From Triatoma infestans (lineage: Eukaryota > Arthropoda > Insecta > Hemiptera > Reduviidae), in NCBI GenBank assembly GCA_011037195.1, contig JAAEAF010001588.1, positions 62,001 through 126,000 of the forward strand: a stretch of 64,000 bases of DNA, in the 5' to 3' direction. The notes beneath the pieces were generated by a model. It made no database searches. It worked only from the letters and a program-made list of their open reading frames with translations, and was not told the DNA's origin. The translations under genes were made by a program, and so were the position numbers. Below, one piece after another: positions 22,891 through 33,954 of the stretch; the first letter of the stretch is position 1, and each line of letters opens with the position of its first letter.

Positions 22891-23483
22891 TCCTTAACTC
22901 TTGCTAAACCAGCATATTTAATATCATTTACAGAACCTTCTCGAGATGTTTTGTGTCATTCTTATCTATAAAATCACTCTTTGCTACAGCCGCATGAACG
23001 GTGGTTCCCTTAGATGAATCCCTTTGTATTTTTAAAGAACCCTCAACTGACGGTGCCTTTGATCTAATTGCACAGATTAGAGGGTTATGTTGCCATTACA
23101 ATGTTTACAATTTGAACTTTTGCAATCTTTTACTAAATGAGTGAGGGCTAACAAATTATTTGATTTAACTATATTTCGTCTTTCATCTATAGTCAATTGT
23201 ATAAAAGTTTCACAATTGAAAAGTTTATGACTTCCTTTTCCACACAAAAACATGAATCCGAATTGCCGACAAAGAGACACAACTTATTTGGTTCATTTCC
23301 AGGGTGATTTAATTTATTTTGCCTTTTAGAATTTTTCAAAATTTCTACTTGATTACCGTGAGTTGTTTTGGCTTCATAGGACTCCAACCATAAATCCCTT
23401 TCTTCCAGAAACCTATTTATTTTTTTTAAAGTTGGGAAACTTTAATAGGATTAGCTTCTTCCCAACATCGCAATATGATTTTA

Positions 23484-23888
23484 TCAAATTTGGAAGTGAA
23501 TAAATATACCAGTAGTGGCCTCCAAAATGTCGTTGGTTGATCCAATAATGTTAAAGCATTTATATGTTTGTTGTATTACATCAGCCTTTGCCGACTGAGA
23601 TGTAATTCTTTCTGCATTAAACAGAGCTGATGTGTGGGTCTCAATAGTAAATTTGTTGTACTTGTACCTTGAACATAACTCTTTCCAAACTATGTTATAA
23701 TTTTTCCCTGAAATTTCAATGTTGTTAACTATGTCTGCCCCGTCCCCTTGTAATGAACTAATCAAATAATGAAATTTCTCAATTGGTTTTAATTCTTTTT
23801 CGTCATGAATTAGCCCATTAAATGTTTCATAAAACTGAACCCAATTTTCATATGATCCATCAAATTTCTTTATGTCAATTTTTGGCAA
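23484..23888 (-). pseudogene. BEL/Pao gag, N-terminal part
   Basis: 134 codons open on the minus strand. LPKIDIKKFDGSYENWVQFY and EKFHYLISSLQGDGADIV are the conserved opening of the BEL/Pao gag (F-x-G-x3-W-x2-F ... KF-x-YL). It continues in broken frames into a zinc-knuckle part at 23077-23387 (CGKGSHKLFNC; CKSSNCKHC). The product would build virus-like particles. Stops and shifts between the pieces make it non-functional. Confidence 0.85.
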
Positions 23889-23972
23889 TTTAGATTTTCC
23901 TAACTTTGAATAATTAGACCCTAATTTATGTGACTGTGCACTTGACTTAGGGTCAAATGCAATTCTTCAAAA

Positions 23973-23996
23973 TTCTCTCTCTCTCTCTCTCTCTGT
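23973..23996. repeat. (CT)n microsatellite within the BEL element
   Basis: About eleven TC/CT units interrupting the gag leader of the BEL/Pao element on the minus strand (GA)n. Confidence 0.9.
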
Positions 23997-24577
23997 TTCC
24001 TTTTTACAGCTATTTCTTCAAACACATTTATTAACTCTTCAATTTCACTCTGAACTGAATCGAAGCTGGCCTATATTTCCAATAATTTAAATTCCCCAAC
24101 CTCAAGTAATTCAAAATCACCGTCTTCTTTGTTAAATTTGTCAATGAACTGCCCAATCCTAGTAAGGGACGCCTTTACCCTTCCCCGTTTAGCTACTAAT
24201 TTGTTAAATACCACCTTAGTTGTTTCCTCTATAATAATCAAAATACCAAACGAAATAAAAGTGTAAACCTAATTTATGAAATTAATCAAACAACAAAAAA
24301 TAATTAAAACCGTAAAATTATGTTGAAACTAATAACCTTATAGTTATGTATAATAAAAATCAAGGCAGCTCAGTTATAACCAAATAATAGAAAAGTAAAA
24401 GAAAAATGAGGAAGAGACTGACCTTGATGTTCCTTGTTGTATCCAAAGTTTAAAAGTTCTGAACCTTTGATATTCCTTGCTTGTATTCCAACCGTAGAAA
24501 AAAATTCTAACCCTGAATGAATCCGTATCTCACCTGGTGGACGAAAATATTGTAACCTTGAATCTTGAAGCTTATGT

Positions 24578-24591
24578 GGCTCGGAGTACCA
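24578..24591 (-). other. Candidate tRNA primer-binding site
   Basis: On the element strand, three bases after the 5' LTR, the sequence reads TGGTACTCCGAGCC. TGG at this place complements a tRNA 3' CCA end and is where reverse transcription would be primed. I did not match it to a given tRNA. Confidence 0.5.
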
Positions 24592-24594
24592 ACA

Positions 24595-24786
24595 TGTTAT
24601 GTTATGGAGTTGTTCGTCTAGGTAATAAATTAAGACGAGTCACTTCTCCGACCATAAGGGGACTGTATATTTTTATGTTTTATATTACATGAAAATCTCC
24701 AGCAGAAAAACACACAGTTAACCGTGATAAAAAAGAGAGTGCGTATACAATGTTGCCAACCCTCAAACCAAAATTTCCTTTTAACA
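24595..24786 (-). repeat. BEL/Pao 5' LTR
   Basis: 192 bp, begins TGTTATGTTATGGAG and ends TTTTAACA in + orientation; flanked by the target duplication GTATT at 24787-24791. On the element strand it would carry the promoter. Confidence 0.95.
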
Positions 24787-24791
24787 GTATT

Positions 24792-26934
24792 CTTGTCGGA
24801 TCAAAGGAGTTGAAGCTATAAAAGTTGAACTTTAAAGAAATTATCAAACAAAATACAGTATCCATGGTAACCATAAGCGGGAACACCATTTACAACGTGA
24901 TGTCTACCTGTTTTATATTGTATAAGTGTTAAGGAAGAGATAGGAGTGTGTATGAGAGAGTGAGAGCAAGAGAGAGAAATGAGCGGTCGGGAGATTAAGG
25001 GAAAGGTGAGGTCTAACAATGAGTGCATTGAAACAGGTAGTTAGTTGGCAGTGGTAGAGAAAGAAGAAGAAGATTCAGTTAAGGTGTGAACTGACGGTAA
25101 TTGTAATGGCGGGAGGTGAAATAATGACGATACAGTAGACAGGTGTTTGAGAACAGGAGGAAAGAGGGGTATAAATTCAATTTATTAGCGATGCGTGCTC
25201 AGGTAGTACTTCATTCTGCCTGAGTGGCGAGCCACTGTTGCCCGAATGTAATTCTCCACAGACATACCAACTTGACAACTTGATAAAAAGAAGGAGAAGA
25301 AAGAAACAATTCAACATGCCTTTATTTAAAGAACAGGGGAGCGTTAAAAAAAGAAAATAAGGGAAAATCTAGAGAAATCGATAAAAACACTCAGCCTAAT
25401 GCTTAACCTTCTGAAATATTTATATCCAATAAAATGAACTTTCATTCCAGTCAGTCCCCCCACTGGCCGTAATTTTAATTAATCGAGTTTTTATTGGTGC
25501 CCTTCCCTTATTGCACATCCGGTTCCCATTACGTACACAGCACTTTGCCCCGGTAGACCAAATTAATCCACCTACACACACCCCACACAAACAGAACGCA
25601 CACACACAGACACTCACACACACTCCACCCACACATACACTTTGTGGTCATACCCTGAGGTAATTAAACATTGGCTTTAAACACCTGTGAGGGGGTGTAA
25701 ACTGTTCCTGTGGGAATTCCTACATATGGTACTAGTAATATGGCCTTATAAGAGGGCAGCATATTTGCCAAGCAACGCTTGTGATTAGCAGCATATTTGC
25801 CAAGCAACGCTTGTGATTAATTTGCAAAAACTATCTCAAAAGGTCTTATGCCTGTCTCTCTCCGAGCTCTAGGGTTTCCACAGCGCTCACTTACTTATTC
25901 TATCTCCAGATTAATATAGGACCTCTCCTTTTCTACTTCCACGTGTGCCTATGTAGCATTCTCTGTAGGTCTCTCTAATCTCCTATTCGTTGAGCATTAC
26001 CATTCCATTGAAAGTCCGTATTTCTAATCTGCCATTGAACTCTTCTTTGCTTCCACATAAACTGCGTTCATTCTTCTGTGAAACTCCACCACACAGGTGG
26101 TTTGCAGTATCATCTATCATCTGCTATGGACAAGATTATCAGAATGTGTTAGAAAATGGCCCTGTCGCTTTCTTAGTGCGATGTATTTTAGTTAAATAAA
26201 TAATATGCCAGGGATTTACAAAATCTCAGATAGCAAAGATCATTTGATATTTTCTAAACTTCTCTAGGAGGGAGATGGTGTCATTACAAAGTACTCAAAT
26301 TTGTTTACTGTTTGTAATCTTACTAATGACACATTTTAATATAAGTTGGCTCTATAGTGGTTAATCAAGTACCCCGGAGGAGGAGGTATTCTTCATCTTT
26401 GTTTAGTTAAAGTGAGCTACATTTAAGTTAGCTATTAATGAGAGAGCTAGTGTTAATTATAGTTAAAACTGAAGACGAAGTGTATTAAACAGCCAATTAA
26501 TACCAGAAAGTAAATGAGATTCAAACATTTAGAATTTCCAATTACTTATATAAACTTTAGATTAGTCAAGTATTATATAAGATTACAAGAGAGTATTACA
26601 AGATTATATAATATATTAAAATGAACGCACAAACAGAACGTACAATATTCAAATTTTACAAGCAGTTACATCTGTTTGTTAATGTTTAATGTAAATGAAC
26701 TTATTATTGTTTACAACATACTGAGGGGTAGGCCGTGCGCCCAGAAAGGTTTCAATATAGACATGTAAATTAGTCTTTTGCTGTCCAGGGAGAGTTTAGA
26801 TCTGTTGTGTGGTGCCGTTTAAGTAGTCGGAAACGTCTACTGAGTTCTGTCTTTTTAAGTCGTACCTAACGAATTTCCAGGTAAGTCTTAGGCCCATGTA
26901 GGCCCAAGATAACGAACTACGACACTTTTATTTA
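24792..26934. other. Intronic DNA with a short tandem duplication
   Basis: No exon or transposon ORF recognised. AGCAGCATATTTGCCAAGCA plus ACGCTTGTGATT occurs twice in direct succession (about 25757-25818), a 31-bp duplication. CA-rich stretch at 25574-25640. Confidence 0.6.
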
Positions 26935-27209
26935 AAACATATTTCCATACAAATCTTCTGACTCCTTTTTTAAGAGGAAATAACCGTATCTATTGTCAAA
27001 CGTTCTAATTTAAGTTTTGAACCGGAAATTCATGTTCTGAGGTCACCTAAAAAAGGAGGTTTTTAGCTCTGCATGTGTGAACCTGTGAGTTTTTGTGATC
27101 AAACTATCCCAAAATAGAAATAAAAATTCTAGAAACTTAAAACATGATATTCTGTTTGGATGGCCCCTTCGCATTCGCCAAAATTTTTGGTACATCGAAA
27201 ATGTTGTTA

Positions 27210-27249
<40 letters not shown>

Positions 27250-27460
27250 TATTAACAGAACACACACACACACACACACACCAATTATTCGAAGCTCAAA
27301 CTTGGTATTCCGTTTAGACGACCGCGTCAGACATGGCTCCAACGATTTTCTTTAACCTTAGTATCACATCTACACACATAAATACTTACAACTTTTATTT
27401 GAAACATTTTTCAATAAAAAAAAAAAATCTGGTGTGAAACACTCACACAACTTTCTCTTA
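26935..27460 (+). repeat. Rep-A diverged and rearranged copy
   Basis: Family blocks (AACCGGAAATTCATGTTCTG, GGTATTCCGTTTAGACGACC, GGCTCCAACGATTTTCTTTA) in forward order, with a (TG)n run (27212-27246) followed after 13 bases by an (AC)n run (27260-27281). From 27422 a second, reverse Rep-A terminus begins (AAAATCTGGTGTGAAACACT). Confidence 0.7.
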
Positions 27461-27626
27461 CTCCTGTTAATAATAATCATTTATTTAGCTAATAAAGAAA
27501 AAGTATACAAACTTACAATAAACGACACACCTTGGTCTAAGACCGTCAGGCGAGTCCCATAAATGAAAAGTACAATTCAATTAGTATATAAAATTATTAA
27601 TTCATATTTACAAAAATTAAAATAAA

Positions 27627-27887
27627 TTATTTCTTTATAATATTGAGCAATCTATAATGGTAGGCATCCCTAACATAAGCAATAAGTGCAGACCAATCTC
27701 TTCTATTAAATAACTCAATACAATGCGGGGTGCAAATCTGCGAGGAACCAAAATATTTGAGGCGGATATCATTGTACTTAGGGCACTCAGTCATAAAATG
27801 GTGTAGGTCTTCATTACAATTTAGAGTACACATAGGACAGTTCGGTGGACCCTCCGAGTTCCAAGGTTTGTAAGTTAAATGTAGCAT
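27627..27887 (-). pseudogene. LINE ORF2 C-terminal zinc finger
   Basis: 86 minus-strand codons with NCPMCTLNCNEDLHHFMTEC, a C-x2-C-x8-H-x4-C finger found at the end of many non-LTR ORF2 proteins, followed by KYNDIRLKYFG. It ends at a stop before the A/T-rich 3' tail at 27474-27600. Confidence 0.8.
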
Positions 27888-28668
27888 TTCAGATCTGATT
27901 TTGATAATTAATTTAGAGTTTTCAAAAGTTTCGGAAAAAAGTTAATTGTTATTTAAATTAAAGGACAAAAAACGATATAAGGGGTGAAAGTTACTATTAT
28001 TAGCTTGTAATGCAAAATTAGTATTCTCGTTAGCGAAAAAAGTAATTCAGAGAGGTCACCATACTGTTCCAGTATGTCTTTATTAATGTCAATAACAATA
28101 CTGGGTCTCTTTAGAAGATCTAACCACTCATTGTACCATCCCAACTTCCTGTCTATCATAGACAAAGCCAGTATTTTTACAAGTCTACAATCAGACATCT
28201 CAAATAAAATTTTCTTAATATATTTACATGTAGACGATATGTGTACATAAACATAATATTCAAACCGGTCTCTAGATGTAAAAAGTAATTAGGTTGTATT
28301 GCGGCAGGCCAAATATCTTTTTGAGGAAGAAGCGTTGTAATTTGTCAACCTCTTCGAATTGCCTGCACCCCAAACTTCAAATCGAATGCGAAATTGAATG
28401 AAAGGATCGAATCTTTGAACTAAAACTCACATCCTCCCATACTATAATAAGTTACCGACACTATTAAGTGCAAATTTAGCCTTGCTTAATTTTTCAGTTA
28501 AATGCTTTTTGAAATTTAAATTGAAATTAAATTTTACTCCTAAATAATCATATTCATTAACAATATCAATTTTATGGCCACGGAAAACCGTCTTTCTCTA
28601 TTTGAGATTTTACCAGCATTTGGTTTAAATATGAGCATTTTAGATTTCTTCAAATTAACATTCAATTT

Positions 28669-29577
28669 CTATTTAGAGCAATAGTCGTCGAGATTCTGAA
28701 TCATATGCCTCATGATAACATTATTGTCAGATAGGATGACGACATCGTCCGCATATACTAACAATTTAATTTTGACATTGGATATCTTGATACCACCATC
28801 AAGCTCACCACCCAAATCGTTCAGGAATAGGCTAAACAGGAGCGGGCTGATGAGGCACCCTTGTTTCAAACCCATCGACACCTCAAACTCATCGGTAAGC
28901 CCAAATCAGGTCCAAACAGAAGCATTCGTTTGGAAGAATATTCCTTTAATCGCGCCTAATATTTTCGATGAGACGCCCATATTAGCTAGCGTATAAAAAA
29001 AGCGCATGCTTATCAATACAGTCCGAATGCTGACTTGAAGTCGACGAAAAAAGCATATACTTTTTTATTAGACCCGTTTTGAGCCCACTTCAACCTTATG
29101 ATGCTCTCCAATGAAAAGATATGATCGATGGTAGAGTAACCTCGCCGAAAGCCCGCCTGAAACTTTTCCAGTGTCCCTTCTGAATTCACCCAGTTCATTA
29201 ATCTATTCTGCAATATACATCTATTCTGAATAGAGTTTTGACATCGTATTTATAAACGAAAGCCCTCGGTAATTCTCTAGTAATTCTGGGTTGCCTTTTT
29301 TATGTAAGGGGAATATTATTGACTGGACAAAGCTATATGGCACAGTTCCGTTGTTATAAACTTGATTAAAAACATTTACTAACTTTTCTAAAAATGCATT
29401 AGGCGCATTTATATAAAATTCATATGGGATTCTGTCCCGGCCAGAAGCATTATTTAATTTGGCTTTTGATATTACAAAATTTACTTCATCCAAAATTATT
29501 ACTTTATCTAAGTCCAAATAAATCACATAAGGTTCAGCGTACGACATAGTAAAGCTATGCAAAGGTGGGTTTAACAT
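28669..29577 (-). pseudogene. LINE ORF2 reverse transcriptase domain
   Basis: Minus-strand pieces: SIIFPLHKKGNPELLENYRG (29221-29577), KFQAGFRRGYSTIDHIFSLE and YAFFVDFKSAFGLY (29013-29213, motif A with Asp), and GLKQGCLISPLLFSLFLNDL with VYADDVVIL (28669-28881, motifs B and C, YADD). All catalytic aspartates are visible, but the pieces lie in different frames. Confidence 0.9.
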
Positions 29578-29936
29578 CGTTTTAAAATACTCCTTAACTT
29601 CTTCCGGCTTGCAAGTTGGAAATATAAAACTATTTTTCTTTCTGTAACTATTAACTATCGACTAAAATTGTTTACTATGATTTATAAATTTTAATTTTGA
29701 AATTAAACTTTCATTAAATTCTCTAAGTTTCTGTTTATATAGTTTATTGGCTTCTAGGTACAGAAATTTAACCAAACTGGAATTTGTTTTACGAAAAACA
29801 TTTAACAGTTTAAATGACTTTTTCCTTAAAGTTAAACAACGACAGTCAAACCAAGATTCTTTAAATGGTTTCTTAATTTTTTTATTTAATTTATTTTGTT
29901 TGTACCCAAGCTCGGCCGCCTGTCTGATACATTCCT

Positions 29937-30913
29937 TTAAATTATCAATCTTGAGTCATTAGTAGCTGATGGCATATCAGATTTATCATTTATAACCCGC
30001 TCCAATTTACTTTTAAAATTTTTCTTATCATTATCCGTGAACAACAATTGAGGCAATAATGGTATAACGTTATTATTATTCTCATTTTTATCTGTTTCCA
30101 AATTTAAACAAAGTTCAAGGGGCATATGATCAGAATATAACTGTGGCAAAATTTTAAATCAATGGACACAAACAAGTAGTGGGTAGGGTACACATCAGTA
30201 ATCTGTTGAATCTGAGCTTCCTCTCGTACTGATTGCCTTCACAGTCATCAATCGTTCGCCCATTTAATATACACAAATCATTATCCTCACAGAACTCTAA
30301 CAATTTTTTGCCTTCAATATTCAATATACTATCTTTAGACTTTCTACTTAAATTGATGTTTTTAACTTTAATATCCATCAGGTGATGTTTGTAAATCAGA
30401 CAGCATAGCATTACAATCACCGATTAAAATACAGTTTTTCATTGCATTCTGTAAGTAAAAATAAGAAATATCATTGAAATTTTGCACCCATAGATTACAA
30501 TTCATATAGAGAGGCAACAAATAAAGAGTCTGTTTACCCAGATTTACTTTCAATAGAACTCTATTACCAATTTGAACAAACTCAACATTATGAGATAATC
30601 TACTGCTATATCCCATTAAAATTCCACCTCTAGCTCTATCTGGCTTACCCAGCTCTTTCTCAGCTTTAATCCAGTGCAATTTAAAATTATTAAAATAACG
30701 CTCAAACTTAGTTATGTCATGTTCAAGAACGAAAGTTTCACTTAACAAAAGAAAATTATTAAAATTCCGTATTGTTAACTTATTATTTAAACCTTTAACG
30801 TTATAAGATAGAATATTAATTAAAAAAGAATTTCTCATATTCAAACTCATACTAATGACTTCGGTGTTCGAGATTTCCTTGTTCAAGCTGAAGACCCGCC
30901 TATTTGCTGTCAA
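29937..30913 (-). pseudogene. LINE ORF2 endonuclease domain
   Basis: Minus-strand pieces in order show an AP-endonuclease fold: INILSYNVKGLNNKLT (start motif with Asn), LLLSETFVLE (catalytic Glu region), ILIGDCNAMLSD (GDxN motif) and YSDHMPLEL (SDH motif). The intact domain nicks target DNA to prime reverse transcription. There are frame changes near 30150 and 30390, so it is inactive as it stands. Confidence 0.85.
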
Positions 30914-31657
30914 TTGGGGTGTTGACCGTTCTCTAAGAACATCCTAGGGGACGCACCGCTGCCATTCCGAGTCTCATTAAAACATTTAGAGAAATCATGC
31001 CCAGTTAACTCAGCTAATGTCTCAAAACCATTTCTTCCTCCTTCTGCTACAAGACCAAGATCTTCATCCCATTTGAATTTAACCGTGCGGTTATTAGAGA
31101 TTAATATTAATACATCACCGCGTAGCCGCAGCACGCACCCAGATTTAACTTGCAATATTTTACTCCTCAGGTATATCAACTTGGCTCTTCTAAATCTTGT
31201 CAACAATGACAAGTCCTGGTGTATCTATATACCCGTACCCTTAGTTTTCTAAATATTAGCCATTATGAGTAGAACTTCTTTATAGTTACTAAATTCTATC
31301 AACACCTCTCTTCTTACTGATTAGTTCGTCCTATAGGGAAAGCTTGAATTATATTTACCTCAATGGGAAGACCTAGTACATTCCTGAACCACTTTGTCTT
31401 ACTCCTTACTCTCCGGAATCTCTCTAAATACAAGATTGTTTCTTTTGGCTTTATTTTCTAAATCTGCTACTTTTTCCTTCAGCTGCTTGTTCTCTTCTTT
31501 TAACACCACTTCTCTGATCTTTTCAAATCCGACAACTGAATTATCAATTTTCTCTTCAATCTTATTCAAATCATCTTTAGTAGCTATCTGCAACATCTGT
31601 TTGCACATAACTTTTATCATTGTTTTTATTTCATCACCCACGATGGCTGTAAATTAA
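30910..31657 (-). pseudogene. LINE ORF1-like coiled-coil protein
   Basis: Minus-strand 31399-31641 encodes an 80-residue stretch with heptad-like Leu/Ile spacing (DDLNKIEEKIDNSVVGFEKI and KQLKEKVADLENKAKRNN) ending in NNLVFREIPES, a phrase typical of LINE ORF1 proteins at the end of the coiled coil. A second frame, 30910-31212, gives a basic C-terminal part (LTRFRRAKLIYLRSKILQVK) likely to be the rest of the RNA-binding ORF1. Stops lie between them. ORF1 proteins bind the element RNA. Confidence 0.65.
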
Positions 31658-31681
31658 CATTGTCATCACCCATCTTACAAT

Positions 31682-31765
31682 TTTCTCTTATTCCTGTTAA
31701 TATAATTACAAATAAAATGACAAATTTTCTTTACACTTCAAATTTTGCTCATCTGTGCTAACATA
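31682..31765 (-). repeat. Rep-A continuation after the LINE
   Basis: TTTCTCTTATTCCTGTTAAT then AAATGACAAATTTT continues the reverse Rep-A copy that begins at 27422, so the two were one repeat before the LINE inserted. Confidence 0.6.
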
Positions 31766-32037
31766 GAGGTGGTGAGCGAGTCCAACCCAAACAAATAGGT
31801 AGTAAAGTAGTAGTTACACTGATTTCCAGGAGAGCGCTTCAACTACATTAGCTCATTGCATATAACATTTGAAATTGAATGCACTAAATTCCGCATAACC
31901 GATTTTTATTATACTGAATTGTATGTATTAGTATTAACCGATTAAGGTCATTACATTAAATGCACGTTACAATCGGAAAATATGAATGAGGAAATGGAAA
32001 TGGAAATGGAATGTTATGGAGGAAATTGTTATATGGG
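31766..32037. other. Intronic DNA, nothing recognised
   Basis: AT-rich sequence ending in a short (GGAAAT)n-like purine stretch (31990-32010). No gene seen. Confidence 0.5.
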
Positions 32038-32252
32038 ATTATTGCACTGCAACCTGAAAGATCTAAGGTTCTCCTGGAGTGCACTGTCCGACTCCGACCT
32101 CTCTAGCTACAGACAACACAGCCCATCTCCGGACAGTGAGCTGTGGAGGCTCCTAGGAAGAGAAAATCCAAGGGCAGTATGCTGGACTCGATCCCGGGAC
32201 CTCCGTGTAGCTAGTCCAGCGCGCTACCACTGAGCTAATTCCTCTCTTCTCC
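32038..32252 (-). mobile_element. SINE S1, full copy
   Basis: Reverse complement has the best-kept tRNA head of the family: A box TAGCTCAGTGGTAGCGCGC and B box GGGATCGAGTCC (about 32180-32247), then body CTTCCTAGGAGCCTCCACAG and an end matching GGTTGCAGTGCA. The head lacks proper tRNA stems. A pol III promoter is plausible. Confidence 0.85.
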
Positions 32253-33149
32253 CTTGGCTTATGCCAATTAACTAGGAATGGAGACCCTAGTTTGTGTACA
32301 GTGTTTGTCCTTGCCTGTAAAGGATGGAGTGATGTAGTTTAAGTATGTTGTGTACTGTTCTGACGAAGTGCATGGATTGCTGAGCTGTGGTAATCCGTGG
32401 GGTCGCTACTCCCCAAGTAATTGCATGCAATAGATACTCCTTACGGGCTATGAGGAAATGGAAAAAATGAAATACTCCCTTCAGTTAGCAACTAAACAGA
32501 ATGTTTAGACTAAACAGAATTAGTTGGAAAATTTGTATTTACTTAAACTATTATTTTATTTACTTTATTAACTTAAAGATTGGAATAAATTATTTCTTTG
32601 ATGTTTATACCTCAAAAGTAATTACAAGCAGTTTTTTAACGAACTTTAAAAATTCACAGAAATAAATAATTAATACGTTTTGCAATATGTTTGGTTGCTA
32701 TCCACTAGGCCCTCGCGGAGGGAGGAGTAAAATCTGCCAGGAAAGGAACGGGGTTAGGATGGGATAAGGGATTTTTGTTAATAGAGTTCGGAATTACATG
32801 TTAATATACATGCATATACCTATATATTTTGCATGCTACATAGAAATAACCCTATGCATTTTTTTAATAATTTTTACGTTTTGTGTACAATTTCCTTCAT
32901 GTAATGAAGTTTCCGTACCTACCTTGAAAATCGTCCTCTTGTTATCTACTTCTTGTTTAATACTAAGTCTCTAGAAATCTTTGTTCATCTTAGTCGGATA
33001 TTTTTTATTATTTAAAGTCATAATGTACAATTTTTTGTCAATGCCAAGTTTGTTCATCATCATCGTGTTTTCCATTTCATATCTGATGTTTTCAACAATT
33101 AATTTCGTGATTGACTACCATAATCCAGTTTCCGTGCATCTGTCATAGA
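32253..33149. other. Intronic DNA, no gene seen
   Basis: GC-richer block 32253-32460 of unknown origin, then AT-rich sequence probably forming the 3' flank of the Helentron-like element. No ORF recognised. Confidence 0.45.
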
Positions 33150-33692
33150 TATCCTTATATTACTGCAAATACTGGTTTATGATCTGAAAAAAATGTTTCA
33201 TATACTCCCGCCTCAATATTCACATTGGCAAACACAATGTCTATTTGTGTGTGTGGTTGGTTGTTTAAATACTATGTGCTAAAGATGTAATTAAATTAAA
33301 TTGTTCAAAAAATTAGTAAGATATCAATTTTCATGATAATTATCAAAATTGTAATCTCCAATTAAAATGGTATGTTTGTTTAAATAATTTGTATTTATTG
33401 CCTTCTGAATATTTGTTTCAAACAGTTTATTATTTGTTCTGGGAGAATCACAGATTATTAAGTGTTCGTTTGCTTTGAACGAAAATAAATCTATGTGGCT
33501 GCTAACATCATGATCATTGTACCAGTTTATATCAGTTATTGTCAGATTTGGTTTAGAAAATATAATTAAACCTCTAGATTTGTTTAATTTTGCATCAATT
33601 CTAAACACTTCATGAAATCCAATAATATTCAACATTTCTCCAGGATTACTTAAGGTCTCTGTATGATCAGAATATCTCCACGACTGTACCAC
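33150..33692 (-). pseudogene. Helentron AP-type endonuclease domain
   Basis: 122 open minus-strand codons at 33324-33692 with NIIGFHEVFRIDAKLNKSRG, HIDLFSFKANEHLIICDSPR and HTILIGDYNFDNYHEN (GDxN motif), then further frames to about 33150 with QIDIVFANVNIE and FFSDHKPVFAVI (SDH motif). This is an exonuclease-endonuclease-phosphatase fold. It lies after the helicase as in Helentrons and is separated from it by the foldback insertion. Stops after 33324 make it defective. An isolated LINE endonuclease is possible, but no reverse transcriptase of that strand is linked to it. Confidence 0.7.
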
Positions 33693-33781
33693 TGATCACT
33701 TTCAATACATTTTATTTTTATAGGTAATGAACAAACATCAGAGACATTTTCCGTGATAGCCTGCTTCATTTTGTGGTCATC

Positions 33782-33810
33782 GACCGGTTTCGGGCTTCGC
33801 CCATCTTCAG
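33782..33810 (-). ncRNA. Minimal hammerhead-ribozyme-like motif (best copy)
   Basis: Minus strand: CTGAAGA, one T, helix II GGGC/GCCC with loop GAA, then GAAACCGGTC, where AC/GT form helix III around CG and GTC is the cleavage triplet. Helix I is perfect over four pairs: CATC before the core with GATG after the cleavage site. This is the most complete of the motifs in the window. Confidence 0.65.
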
Positions 33811-33924
33811 GATGCGTTTGTCAGACAGTGTGATAACACAGACTTGTACAGAACAAATTCAGTTTACACACTGACTGGTCTTTTTGCTTTTCTAACAGTT
33901 TTTTACAGTTCATTGACTGGCATC

Positions 33925-33954
33925 CTGAAGATGGGCGAGCGCCCGAAACCGGTC
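33925..33954 (+). ncRNA. Minimal hammerhead-ribozyme-like motif
   Basis: CTGAAGA, T, GGGC-GAGC-GCCC, GAAACCGGTC. Helix I pairs CATC with GGTG (one wobble). Inverted partner of 33782-33810. Confidence 0.62.

Larger units (their letters stand above)
18850..24786 (-). mobile_element. BEL/Pao LTR retrotransposon, complete but defective
   Basis: A 5.9 kb element on the minus strand with two 192-bp LTRs (18850-19041 and 24595-24786) that start TGTTATGTTA and end AACA. By eye they differ at about ten positions (~95% identity). A perfect 5-bp target duplication GTATT lies outside (18845-18849 and 24787-24791). Minus-strand order is gag, zinc knuckle, aspartic protease, reverse transcriptase, RNase H and integrase, the BEL/Pao order. 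The reading frame is broken by many stops and shifts, and no envelope-like ORF is seen. It lies in the 35 kb intron, antisense to the ITG-like gene. Confidence 0.95.
27474..31681 (-). mobile_element. LINE (non-LTR retrotransposon) L1 copy, defective
   Basis: About 4.2 kb on the minus strand, framed by a ~21-bp target duplication TTTCTCTTACTCCTGTTAAT (27452-27473; the right copy at 31682-31702 has T for C at one place). Minus-strand order: coiled-coil ORF1, AP-type endonuclease, reverse transcriptase with YADD, and a C-terminal CCHC finger; the 3' end is AATAAATGATT-rich. Multiple stops. The target is the conserved TTTCTCTTACTCC terminus of a Rep-A copy. Confidence 0.9.

Noticed and set aside
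18850..24786. Endogenous virus with envelope
   Set aside because: Space after integrase is filled by the 3' LTR; no envelope-like frame exists. It is an ordinary BEL/Pao retrotransposon.
31982..32233. 83-codon frame starting MNEEMEMEMEC
   Set aside because: It reads a GGAAAT repeat and then the antisense of a SINE.
33150..33692. Endonuclease belonging to a LINE
   Set aside because: No linked reverse transcriptase on the minus strand here; the position after a Pif1 helicase fits a Helentron better, though this is not proven.
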